Assembly: GCA_030039615.1 (NCBI GenBank)
Contig: JASHVF010000060.1
Span: 1-10,147 of the forward strand
Length of the DNA stretch: 10,147 bases
Reading direction: 5' to 3'
Origin: Gammaproteobacteria bacterium
Lineage (GTDB): Bacteria > Pseudomonadota > Gammaproteobacteria > Steroidobacterales > Steroidobacteraceae
A program made the translations under genes and the position numbers. Position 1 is the stretch's first letter. Every line of letters begins with the position of its first letter. Shown here one piece after another: positions 1 through 6,706 of this stretch. The notes below the pieces were generated by a model, which saw only the letters and a program-made list of their open reading frames with translations, did no database searches and had not been told where the DNA came from.

Positions 1-959
1 ATCGACGCCACGGCCCTGGCTGCCGCTGCGCGATTTGCGCCGGCGGCGGCCTCGGCCGCGCGCGCACGCGCGGCGTCCGCGTTGGAGGCCGCCTCTGCCA
101 GCGCGGTGACCTGTGCGTCGAGCTGCGCCAGGTGCGCATCCCGGTTGGCCGCCTGGATCGCGCGGAAAGCGGCCAATACCCGTGTGAATGCCGCCGCCTC
201 GTCGCTGCTCGCCCTGGCGCGCGCCGCGGCTGCATTGGCCTGATCGTCGACGGCCTTGCGCAGATCGGTGTTGGCCGCCGTCACCTCGGCGACCGCGGCA
301 TTGAGCTGCGCGGCGGACGAATTCGGCGCGTTGAGGATGGCCTGCGCGCTCGCGATCCTGTTCTCGGAGGCGGCCCGGGCGTCGCCGGCCGCCTTGAAGT
401 CGGCCGCCGCGCGCGCGTAGGCCGCGTCCGCAGCCTGCTGGTCGTGAACCGCCTGCGCCCAGTTGGCGAGAGCCGTCCGGTCGGCGATGGTCTTCGCGGC
501 GAGCCGCGCGCGCTCGGCGCTCTGCTCGGCCGCCGCCAGTTTTTCGGTGGCCTGCTCATAGGAAGCTTCCGCCGAGGCGTAGGCGTTCTCCGCGTTGGCG
601 CGCTGCGTATCAGCCGTCGCCAGCGCGTCCGCGGCCGCCGCCGCATTGCGGTCCGCGGCCGCCTGTCTCGCGTCCCTGGCGGCCGCCGCGCGCGCCGCGT
701 AGGCTCGCTTCAGATCCGCGTTCGCCTTGGCCTGATCCTGCAGCGCGCGTATGCGCTCCTGGTGCGCGGCCTGAAGCAGGTTGTGCGACCTCGCTTCGGC
801 AGCCTGGGCGGCTTCGAGCGCATTCGCCGCGGTCTGCGTCGCGGCGAGCGCCTGCTGAATGTTGCCGGCGGAGGCTGATCCCGGCATCGACAGCAGGACG
901 GCGGCGCTCAGCGCGACCGCGCACAGGGTGTTCCGATCCGGGGTTCTCATTGCGCGCAC
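1..959 (-). CDS. Exported alanine-rich helical (coiled-coil-like) protein, partial at left edge
   Basis: An uninterrupted frame of 319 codons runs from a GTG at 959 off the left edge, so the C-terminus is missing. The N-terminus has a classic Sec signal: a short Arg-containing start, a hydrophobic stretch (AVALSAAVLLSM) and a likely cleavage after SASA. The remainder is almost entirely helix-forming: about 39% Ala by hand count, with Gln, Glu, Asp, Arg and Lys spaced through it and one obvious break (NAPNSS, about residues 207-212 counted from the ATG). It has no Cys after the signal and no catalytic motif that I recognise. GTG 959 is chosen because GAGGAG sits 6 bases upstream; the in-frame ATG at 950 would leave that site 15 bases away. 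It is divergent from copC. Composition resembles TolA-like or other periplasmic coiled-coil proteins, but that alone does not give homology. Function is unknown; I infer a periplasmic or envelope structural role. Confidence 0.72.
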   Translation of the reverse strand, partial: MRAMRTPDRNTLCAVALSAAVLLSMPGSASAGNIQQALAATQTAANALEAAQAAEARSHNLLQAAHQERIRALQDQAKANADLKRAYAARAAAARDARQAAADRNAAAAADALATADTQRANAENAYASAEASYEQATEKLAAAEQSAERARLAAKTIADRTALANWAQAVHDQQAADAAYARAAADFKAAGDARAASENRIASAQAILNAPNSSAAQLNAAVAEVTAANTDLRKAVDDQANAAAARARASSDEAAAFTRVLAAFRAIQAANRDAHLAQLDAQVTALAEAASNADAARARAAEAAAGANRAAAARAVAS

Positions 960-965
960 GTCTTG

Positions 966-971
966 CTCCTC
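966..971 (-). promoter_or_regulatory. Ribosome binding site favouring the GTG start at 959
   Basis: On the minus strand GAGGAG lies 6 bases before GTG 959, a normal Shine-Dalgarno distance. The downstream in-frame ATG at 950 would be 15 bases from it, which is too far. The choice changes the protein by only three residues (MRA) and leaves the signal peptide intact. Confidence 0.6.
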
Positions 972-1010
972 GCGGCACCGCCAACTCTCGCACGCCAGTC
1001 TATCATTGGC

Positions 1011-1047
1011 ATGATGCGGCGGTGCCGCCGCCGGCGCTGCGCATCAT
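1011..1047. repeat. Inverted repeat in the copC upstream region
   Basis: Eight-base arms ATGATGCG (1011-1018) and CGCATCAT (1040-1047) are perfect inverted copies separated by 21 bases. Inside, a second perfect pair GCGGCGG/CCGCCGC occupies 1016-1022 and 1025-1031. The right outer arm overlaps a candidate -10 box (CATAAT, 1045-1050). The element lies between the start of the leftward alanine-rich gene and copC, about 43 bases before the copC ATG. It could be an operator for a regulator of copCD or the divergent gene, or form a structure in the 5' leader. I do not recognise it as a known copper-responsive box. Confidence 0.45.
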
Positions 1048-1050
1048 AAT
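1045..1050 (+). promoter_or_regulatory. Candidate -10 element for copCD
   Basis: CATAAT matches the sigma-70 -10 consensus at five of six bases and stands out in GC-rich sequence 40 bases before the copC ATG. No convincing -35 lies 16-18 bases upstream (GTGCCG at 1022-1027). If used, the promoter is probably weak or dependent on an activator. Confidence 0.3.
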
Positions 1051-1090
1051 GACCGAGGCGCCGAAAAAAGCTCCGCCGGATGAGGTCACC

Positions 1091-1447
1091 ATGAAACTCC
1101 GCACTGCAGCGATCGCTCTGATGGCCTGTCTCATGGCGGAGACAGCGCAGGGGCACGCGCACCTCGAGAAGTCGACGCCCGCCGACGGCAGCACGCTGAG
1201 CGCAGCGCCGAGCGCCGTCGAGATGACCTTCTCGGAGGCCGCGCGCCTGACGGCGCTCTCGATCCAGAAGGACGCCGAGCCCGCGCAGGCCATCAGGGCG
1301 CTGCCCGCGGCCGTCGACAAGACGCTGCGCGTCGCGTTGCCGACGCTCGCTGCGGGCTCTTATGCGCTCACCTGGCGCGCGCTCTCTCAAGACGGGCACA
1401 TCACCTCCGGCACGCTGCACTTCACCATCGCGGCGAGCGCGCACTGA
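1091..1447 (+). CDS. copC: CopC-family periplasmic copper-binding protein
   Basis: This 118-residue protein is exported to the periplasm, where CopC proteins bind copper and are thought to pass it to CopD or hold it safely. A signal peptide ends at about residue 21 (ETAQG), so the mature protein would begin HAHLEKSTP. Family members use the free N-terminal His plus a later Asp and His for Cu(II); here these are H22, D101 and H103 in SQDGHITSG. The Met-rich Cu(I) loop of plasmid-borne CopC is absent, so this looks like the Cu(II)-only type. Start ATG 1091 is chosen because GAGG lies 5 bases upstream and a signal peptide follows at once; longer in-frame starts upstream add non-signal sequence. 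copD begins 25 bases after the stop, so the two are probably co-transcribed. Identification is from motif and context; the copper specificity is inferred. Confidence 0.9.
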   Translation: MKLRTAAIALMACLMAETAQGHAHLEKSTPADGSTLSAAPSAVEMTFSEAARLTALSIQKDAEPAQAIRALPAAVDKTLRVALPTLAAGSYALTWRALSQDGHITSGTLHFTIAASAH

Positions 1448-1472
1448 GCTCACCGCCGCCGGGACTTCGCGG

Positions 1473-2324
1473 GTGTCGCCGGACGCTGTCTCGGTCGCGC
1501 TGCGGGCGCTCGGTTTCGTGGCTCTGCTGCAGAGTGCCGGCAGCGCGATCTTCGTGTGTCTCTTCCGCCGATCGCTCGGCGCTTCCGCTCGCGCGATCCG
1601 GCGACTCGGGATCTGGTCGGCGGCGCTCGCGCTGCCGGTGCTCCTCGGCCAGCTGCTGCTCGAGGCCGCGCGCATGGCGGGCGAGCTCGGGGGAGTGCTC
1701 GATTGGACGTTGCAGCGGCTGGTGTTGATTTCCCCGGTCGGCGCGACCTGCGCCGCGCGCCTCCTCGGGTTGGCGCTGATCGCGCTCGGATTAGCGACGC
1801 GCGGCCGCAGGGCGCTGCTCGCGAGCGGCGCGGGAAGTCTCATCGCGGCCGCCTCGTTCGCGCTCATGGGCCACACGGCAGTGCATCCCGATCGTCTGCT
1901 GCTCGCGCCGGTCCTGGTGACGCACGTGCTGATCGCGGGCTTCTGGCTCGCCTCGATTCCGGCGCTGTACCTGGCGACGCGGCTCGACCCGGGCCATCAG
2001 GCGGGACGGCTGATCGAGGCGTTCTCCAGGGTGGCCGTGTGGGTCGTGCCGCTGCTGGCGCTGGCCGGTCTGCTCATGGCCTGCGCCCTGGTGCGTCAGC
2101 GCGCGGTTTTCGGGCAGCCCTACGGATGGCTGCTGCTCGGCAAGGCGCTGGGTTTCAGCGCGCTGCTCGGCCTCGCCGCGGCGAACCGCTGGCGATTCGG
2201 CCCGGCGGCAGTCCTTGGCGCGCCGCGCGCCCTGCGCCGCTCGCTGCTTGCCGAGTACCTGCTGCTGCTCGGGATATTGGCAGCCACGGCGACCATGACG
2301 AGCCTCTTTTCGCCGCAAGGGTAG
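1473..2324 (+). CDS. copD: CopD-family copper resistance/import membrane protein
   Basis: This 283-residue inner-membrane protein has about eight hydrophobic segments and is placed directly after copC, the standard pairing. CopD proteins are believed to move copper across the inner membrane with CopC as periplasmic partner; in some bacteria this supports copper uptake rather than resistance. Typical features are the GHT motif with a following His (H134 and H138), H151 in a membrane segment, and the C-terminal signature YGWLLLGKALGF followed by the NRWRF motif. I start at GTG 1473, before the first hydrophobic segment; the frame extends upstream into copC, but those residues are Arg/Ser-rich and out of character. 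The Shine-Dalgarno is poor, so translation may rely on coupling with copC 25 bases earlier. The length is close to the usual family range. The start is uncertain. Confidence 0.87.
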   Translation: MSPDAVSVALRALGFVALLQSAGSAIFVCLFRRSLGASARAIRRLGIWSAALALPVLLGQLLLEAARMAGELGGVLDWTLQRLVLISPVGATCAARLLGLALIALGLATRGRRALLASGAGSLIAAASFALMGHTAVHPDRLLLAPVLVTHVLIAGFWLASIPALYLATRLDPGHQAGRLIEAFSRVAVWVVPLLALAGLLMACALVRQRAVFGQPYGWLLLGKALGFSALLGLAAANRWRFGPAAVLGAPRALRRSLLAEYLLLLGILAATATMTSLFSPQG

Positions 2325-2350
2325 TCCCCGCCCGCATCCGCGCCGACTAC
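2321..2350. repeat. Inverted repeat spanning both convergent stop codons
   Basis: GTAGTC (2321-2326) and GACTAC (2345-2350) are perfect inverted copies with 18 bases between. The left arm contains the copD TAG stop and the right arm contains the stop of the leftward PepSY-type gene. It could act as a weak bidirectional terminator, but the stem is short and no T-run follows on either strand. It may also be coincidental symmetry of two TAG stops. Confidence 0.3.
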
Positions 2351-2787
2351 CCCAAGGCGAGTAACACGACGGGCAACACCGTGCCGGTTGCGAGCAGCAC
2401 CCAGCACAGTCGTTTCTCGCGGCTCTGCGTGACGGCGATCCATGCTCCGAGCACGGCCGAGACGGCGAGTGCCAGAGAGGCGAGCAGGAAGAAGCCCTTG
2501 AGCGCCAGCGTGCCGACCGTGCTCTCGTCCTCGTCGTCCTCGTGCTCCTGGTCGGAGGTCTGCGCCGCAGCGTGCCCGGCGTGCTCTTCCTCTTCGTGGT
2601 GTTTCTCGAGAACCTGATCCTTGTGGACCGAGCTCAGCTTCTCGATGAGGGCAAAGGGGCGGTAGCTGCCGTGGGCCTCGTGGAGGCTGAACACCTGCAG
2701 CGCGCCGGTGAGGCAGAAGAACACCAGGCTCGGAGCGGTCAGCATACCGATATACGTGTGCCAGCGTCTGATGGCCGTGCCATTCAT
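2347..2787 (-). CDS. PepSY-associated TM protein with His/acid-rich loop
   Basis: This 146-residue membrane protein has three hydrophobic segments at about 12-34, 97-119 and 126-146. The N-terminal RRWHTYIGMLTAPSLVFFCL stretch matches the PepSY-associated TM helix family, in which a His-containing first helix is common; some relatives are linked to iron or siderophore handling. Between the first two helices lies a 60-residue loop rich in possible metal ligands: H36, H39, H55, H63, H64, H69, H72 and H82, together with runs of Glu and Asp. I infer metal binding on one face of the membrane, most likely the periplasm; no experiment is implied. ATG 2787 follows a GAGAGAG stretch about 9 bases upstream. 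It converges on copD with a 22-base gap, so it is not in the copCD transcript, but the shared location suggests a related metal role. Confidence 0.78.
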   Translation of the reverse strand: MNGTAIRRWHTYIGMLTAPSLVFFCLTGALQVFSLHEAHGSYRPFALIEKLSSVHKDQVLEKHHEEEEHAGHAAAQTSDQEHEDDEDESTVGTLALKGFFLLASLALAVSAVLGAWIAVTQSREKRLCWVLLATGTVLPVVLLALG

Positions 2788-2906
2788 GCGCGCAACTCTC
2801 TCTCAGCAGTTCGATGGAATGGTTGCAGAACGTCGCATCGGCGGCTTCATTTCCCTCGCCGCGCTTCGCCGCATGACAATAGCATCTTGCGGGCAGGAGT
2901 TCCCCC
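2788..2906. other. Divergent intergenic region between PepSY-type gene and mltA
   Basis: These 119 bases must hold the promoters for two divergent genes. I see a good Shine-Dalgarno for mltA (AGGAG, 2895-2899, 7 bases before the ATG) but no convincing -35/-10 pair on either strand. GACAAT at 2875-2880 is only a partial match to a -10. No clear operator palindrome or small gene is visible. Confidence 0.4.
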
Positions 2907-4121
2907 ATGCGCAAGTGTCGATCGCTGAGTCGGTTCGAGGGAGTCGCCGCGGGCACTCTGTGCGCGTTGGCTCTGGGTGGGTGCGCGGTGAACCCCGCGT
3001 GTCCGCCGCCGGCCGCGCCGCCGCCGGCGAAGCTGTTTCGCTACCAGGCGGCTGCCTGGACCGAGCTGCCCGGCTGGAGCACCGATGCCGTGCAGGAGGC
3101 CTGGCCGGCGTTTCTTGCGAGCTGTCGCGATCTGCGTTTCCGGCCGGTCTGGAGCGAGGCGTGCACGGCGGCCGCGGCGGTCCCGCCGGATGCCGCCGCG
3201 CAAGAGATTCGCGGGTACTTTCAGCAGTACTTCGAGCCCTACCGGCTGCAGAAGGGCGCCGGGGCGAAGGCCGAGGCCACCGGGCTCATCACGGGTTACT
3301 ACGAGCCGCTGCTGCGCGGCGCGCGCGCGCCCTCGGCGCAGTTCAACACCGCGCTCTATGCCCCGCCGCCGGATCTCCTCAGCGTCGATCTCGCGGCGCT
3401 CTTTCCCGAGCTCAAGGGCAGGACGGTCCGCGGCCGGTTGGAGGGCAACCGTGTCATTCCTTACTACACCCGTGCGGAGCTCGCGGCCGACCCGGCGCTG
3501 CGCGGCAGGGAGCTCGTGTGGGTGGACAGCCCCATCGATGCCTTCACGCTCGAGATCCAGGGCTCGGGACGCGTGCAGCTCGAGGGGGGCGGGACCATAC
3601 GGCTCGAGTATGCCGACCAGAATGGTCAGCCCTATCACTCCATCGGGCGCTATCTCGTGGACCAGGGCCTGCTGACGGTCGAGCAGGCCACCATGCCGGG
3701 CATTCGCGCCTGGCTCGAGGCGAACCCCGAGCGCATGCAGGAGGTGCTGGATGCAAACCCGAGCGTCGTCTTCTTCACGGAGAGCCCGCTCGGCGACCCG
3801 GACGAAGGACCGCGGGGCGCCGAGAGCGTGCCGCTGACCGCCGGGAGATCCATCGCCGTCGATGCCGGCTACGTGCCGCTCGGCGCGCCGGTGTTCCTCG
3901 CCACGACCTTTCCGGCGAGCGATGCGCCGCTCGAGCGCCTGGTGATCGCGCAGGACACGGGCGGCGCGATCCGCGGCGCGCCGCGCGCCGATTTGTTCTG
4001 GGGTAGCGGGGACGAGGCGCGGCAGCTGGCCGGCAACATGCGCCAGCAGGGCGAGATGTGGCTGCTCTGGCCGCGCGGGCTGCCGCTGCCGCAGCCGCCG
4101 CCCGTCACGGCGGCCCGTTGA
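2907..4121 (+). CDS. mltA: Membrane-bound lytic murein transglycosylase A
   Basis: This 404-residue lipoprotein is an MltA-family lytic transglycosylase. It cleaves the MurNAc-GlcNAc bond of peptidoglycan, leaving 1,6-anhydro ends, at the inner face of the outer membrane. A lipoprotein signal ends in LALGGC (C26), followed by a Pro-rich linker (about 33-40). The MltA domain is clear from GLITGYYEPLLRG (about 126-138) through DAFTLEIQGSGRVQL (211-225). The C-terminal 3D-type domain contains AQDTGGAIRG; D350 corresponds to the catalytic Asp of E. coli MltA (D308). The downstream ADLFWGSG motif is also typical. It is somewhat longer than E. coli MltA, mainly at the N-terminus and an acidic linker near 294-304. 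ATG 2907 has AGGAG 7 bases upstream. It is transcribed alone; its final 17 bases overlap the convergent efflux operon, and no terminator is seen. Confidence 0.95.
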   Translation: MRKCRSLSRFEGVAAGTLCALALGGCAVNPACPPPAAPPPAKLFRYQAAAWTELPGWSTDAVQEAWPAFLASCRDLRFRPVWSEACTAAAAVPPDAAAQEIRGYFQQYFEPYRLQKGAGAKAEATGLITGYYEPLLRGARAPSAQFNTALYAPPPDLLSVDLAALFPELKGRTVRGRLEGNRVIPYYTRAELAADPALRGRELVWVDSPIDAFTLEIQGSGRVQLEGGGTIRLEYADQNGQPYHSIGRYLVDQGLLTVEQATMPGIRAWLEANPERMQEVLDANPSVVFFTESPLGDPDEGPRGAESVPLTAGRSIAVDAGYVPLGAPVFLATTFPASDAPLERLVIAQDTGGAIRGAPRADLFWGSGDEARQLAGNMRQQGEMWLLWPRGLPLPQPPPVTAAR

Positions 4122-5550
4122 GAGCGTGCATCAGCGCCGCGGTGTCCGCGAGGCGCTGCGCCTCGGCGTGGCTGCGGTCGAGTGCGCTCTGCAGCTGCGC
4201 ACGGTGCGCATCGAGCAGCGAGTACTCGCTGATGCCGCCGAGCTCATAGCGCTGCCGGGCAATCGCATCGCTTGCATCCGAGTGCTGCGCGGCGAGCGAG
4301 CGTGCCCTGAGAGTCAGCGCATCGGCCTCGAGCACGCGCAGGCTGTCGGCCACCTGCTGCAGCGACTCGAGCACGGTCTCCTCATAGGCCCGCGCGGCGG
4401 CATCGTAGGCCGCCACCGCGGAGCGCTTCTTCGCGAGCAGCTCGCCGCCGTGAAAAATCGGCTGCAGCAGATTCGCCCCGACGCTCCAGATGTTGGTGCC
4501 GTCGACGAGTTGCGCGCCCTGCGAGCGCTCGGAGCCGAGCGAGCCCGAGATCGTGAGGTGCGGGAAGAGATTCGCGGTCGCGACGCCCACGTTGGCGCTC
4601 GCCTGGTGCCAGAGCGCCTGCGAGGCGCGTACGTCGGGCCGCCGCTCGATGAGCTCGGAGGGCAGGGCGAGGGGCACCTCGGCCGGCAGGCTGAGGTCGG
4701 CGAGCGTGAAGGCCGCAATCGCGGCGCTCGCCGGGGGCCTGCCGGTATAGACGGCGAGCTGGTGATCGACCTGGCGGCGCTGCGCCTGGAGGGTGGGGAG
4801 CGTCGCGCGCAGCTGCTCGAGCTGGCTCCTCTGGCTCGCGAGATCCTCGAGTGCAACTGCGCCCTCGCGGTAACGCTCTTCGCTGATGGCGAGCTGGCGG
4901 CTCGCCGCGGCGAGGATCTGCTGCGTGTAATCGACCTGCGCCTCGAGGTCGGCCTGTCGGATGGCCGCGGAGACCACGTTGGCGGCCAGCATCAGCTCCG
5001 TGGCCTCGGTTTCATAGGCCTGGTACTCGGTCTGCGCCCGCGCACCCTCGATCTGGCGGCGGTTCGCACCGAAGAGGTCGAGCGTGTACGAGACGTTCAC
5101 CTGGGCGTTGTAAAGATTGAAGGGCGGCGGCTGCGGGATGGTGGTCAAGCCGAAAGCCGCCAGATCGATGCGCTCGTGCGTCACTGCGAGCTGTGCGTCG
5201 ACGGTGGGGAAGAGCGTCGCGCCCGTCTCGGCGCTGAGATCCTCCTGCGCCTCCTCGAGCCGCGCGCGCGCCTCGAGGACCGTCGGACTGCGTGCCAGTG
5301 CCTCGGCGACCAGCGCATCGAGCGCCGCGCAGTCGAATGATTCCCACCAGCGGACCGGGAGCGCGCTGCCACTCACGAAGCGCTGGGCCGCACCGCCGGG
5401 ACCGACGGCGTCCGCGGTCATCTGCGGCTCGGCGCCGGCGGTGTACTGCCCGGCGGGCGCGGCGCTGCGAGGGTGGAAATCGGGGCCGGCCGCACAGGCG
5501 GCGAGCGCGGCGCCGGCGGCGCAGGCGATCAGCAGTCGGTGGATGCGCAT
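4105..5550 (-). CDS. NodT-family outer-membrane efflux lipoprotein (TolC-like)
   Basis: This 481-residue protein is the outer-membrane channel of a tripartite exporter. The N-terminus is a lipoprotein signal with lipobox LAAC (C19), followed by the AAGPDFHPR segment typical of NodT/OprM-type factors. Two outer-membrane-efflux repeats follow: about 85-270 (including ALARSPTVLEARARLEEAQ) and about 295-475 (including ERRPDVRASQALWHQASANV, then LFPHLTISGSLG). These are standard positions for the coiled-coil alpha-barrel and beta-barrel strands. Length matches the family. It begins 13 bases after the permease stop and is the last gene of the leftward exporter operon; its Shine-Dalgarno is weak (GGGTAA region), so coupling is possible. 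NodT proteins are most often paired with RND or EmrAB-type pumps; here the neighbours are an ABC exporter. Family assignment is secure; the substrate is unknown. Confidence 0.93.
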   Translation of the reverse strand: MRIHRLLIACAAGAALAACAAGPDFHPRSAAPAGQYTAGAEPQMTADAVGPGGAAQRFVSGSALPVRWWESFDCAALDALVAEALARSPTVLEARARLEEAQEDLSAETGATLFPTVDAQLAVTHERIDLAAFGLTTIPQPPPFNLYNAQVNVSYTLDLFGANRRQIEGARAQTEYQAYETEATELMLAANVVSAAIRQADLEAQVDYTQQILAAASRQLAISEERYREGAVALEDLASQRSQLEQLRATLPTLQAQRRQVDHQLAVYTGRPPASAAIAAFTLADLSLPAEVPLALPSELIERRPDVRASQALWHQASANVGVATANLFPHLTISGSLGSERSQGAQLVDGTNIWSVGANLLQPIFHGGELLAKKRSAVAAYDAAARAYEETVLESLQQVADSLRVLEADALTLRARSLAAQHSDASDAIARQRYELGGISEYSLLDAHRAQLQSALDRSHAEAQRLADTAALMHALNGPP

Positions 5551-5563
5551 GGCAGCTTACCCG

Positions 5564-6706
5564 TCAGTCGAGCGTCCTGCGATAGAAGCGCAGCGCGACG
5601 AACATGACAACCACGATGAACAGTCCGATGGGCCAGACATCGGTCCACAGATCCGACCAGCCATTGCCCTTCAGCATGATGCCGCGCATCAGACGGTGAA
5701 AATGCGTGAGCGGCAGCACCTCGCCGATGACGCGTGCCCATGCGGGCATTCCCTGGAACGGGAACATGAAGCCCGAGAGCAGGATGTTGGGCAGGAAGTA
5801 GAACATCGTGAGCTGCATCGCCTGCAGCTGGTTCTGCGCGAGTGAGGAGAGCGAGATGCCGACCGCGAGATTGCCGGCGATGAAGAACAGCGCCGCGCAA
5901 TAGAAAGTGAGCAGGCTCCCCTCGAACGGCACGTGGAACATGGCGGAGGCCGCCACGAGAATGATGCTCACCTGGATCAGGCCGATGAAGATGTACGGGA
6001 TCATCTTGCCGCTCATCACCTCGAGCGGGGTGAGCGGCATCGCCAGCAGGTTCTCCATGGTGCCGCGCTCGCGCTCGCGCGTGATCGCGAGCCCGGTCAT
6101 CAGCACCAGCGTCATGCTGAGGATCACTCCCATGAGGCCGGGCACGATGAAGTAGGCGGTGATGCCCTCGGGGTTGTAGAGACTGTGCAGGCGCACCTCG
6201 AAGGGCGGCGAGCCGCCGGCGAGCGCGGCGAGCGGACCCACCAGGTCCTTGGCCGCGACCGACTGCGGCAGCTCGAGTGCCGCCTCGATCGCGTTGCCGG
6301 TCGCCGACGGATCGGTGGCATCGGCTTCGAGCAGCAGCGCCGGGCGCTCGCCGCGCAGCAGGCGGCGGCTGAAGTCCGGCGGGATGGTCACCACGAACTG
6401 CAGCCGGCCGCGCGCCAGCGCCGCGCGGCCTGCTTCCTCGTTCGGCAGCTCCTCGACGATGTCGAAGTAGCTCGAAGCCTTCATGCCCGCCACGAAGCTG
6501 CGGGTGAACTCGGTGTGATCCTCGACCAGCACCCCGGTGAGCAGGTGCTTGGGATCGGAGTTGATGGCGTAGCCGAACAGCGTCAGCTGCATGAGCGGGA
6601 TGGCGACGATCATGGCGAAGGTGATGCGGTCGCGGCGCAGCTGCAGGAACTCCTTGCGCACCACGCTCCACCAGCGCTCGACCGAAAAGAAGTCCCGCCC
6701 GCTCAC
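5564..6706 (-). CDS. ABC-2 type exporter permease
   Basis: This 380-residue inner-membrane protein is the permease of an ABC-2 type exporter, like the YbhS/YbhR and YhhJ families. It opens with a cytoplasmic RKEFLQLRRDR segment, then a first helix (about 28-48), a periplasmic domain of roughly 125 residues, and five more helices from about residue 180 to 375. The loop TRERERGTMENLLAMPLTPLEV between helices two and three is the family hallmark thought to contact the ATPase. The start is GTG 6706, overlapping the ATPase stop as GTGA, which implies translational coupling. Only one permease is encoded, so a homodimer is expected, unlike the YbhS-YbhR pair of E. coli. The substrate cannot be read from sequence; drugs, other toxic small molecules or lipids are possible. 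Confidence 0.93.
   Translation of the reverse strand: MSGRDFFSVERWWSVVRKEFLQLRRDRITFAMIVAIPLMQLTLFGYAINSDPKHLLTGVLVEDHTEFTRSFVAGMKASSYFDIVEELPNEEAGRAALARGRLQFVVTIPPDFSRRLLRGERPALLLEADATDPSATGNAIEAALELPQSVAAKDLVGPLAALAGGSPPFEVRLHSLYNPEGITAYFIVPGLMGVILSMTLVLMTGLAITRERERGTMENLLAMPLTPLEVMSGKMIPYIFIGLIQVSIILVAASAMFHVPFEGSLLTFYCAALFFIAGNLAVGISLSSLAQNQLQAMQLTMFYFLPNILLSGFMFPFQGMPAWARVIGEVLPLTHFHRLMRGIMLKGNGWSDLWTDVWPIGLFIVVVMFVALRFYRRTLD

Noticed and set aside
132..878. 248-codon plus-strand frame antisense to the alanine-rich protein
   Set aside because: The product is Arg/Gly-rich with no signal or domain; the minus-strand frame has a ribosome site and signal peptide. As the minus-strand protein is of unknown family, this rejection is less certain than the others.
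1021..1036. Short GCC/GCG-rich run that could suggest a trinucleotide repeat
   Set aside because: Too short and irregular for a tandem repeat; better read as part of the inverted repeat.
947..1876. 309-codon minus-strand frame across copC and the start of copD
   Set aside because: CopC and CopD are unmistakable on the plus strand; this frame is Arg/Ser/Ala-rich with no domain.
2806..2852. Possible 14-codon leader peptide on the minus strand upstream of the PepSY-type gene
   Set aside because: The purine-rich stretch is only two bases from its ATG, and there is no regulatory codon pattern or attenuator structure.
4126..5340. 404-codon open frame on the plus strand, antisense to the outer-membrane factor
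   Set aside because: The minus strand gives a full NodT-family lipoprotein. The plus-strand product lacks a recognisable domain or good start signal.
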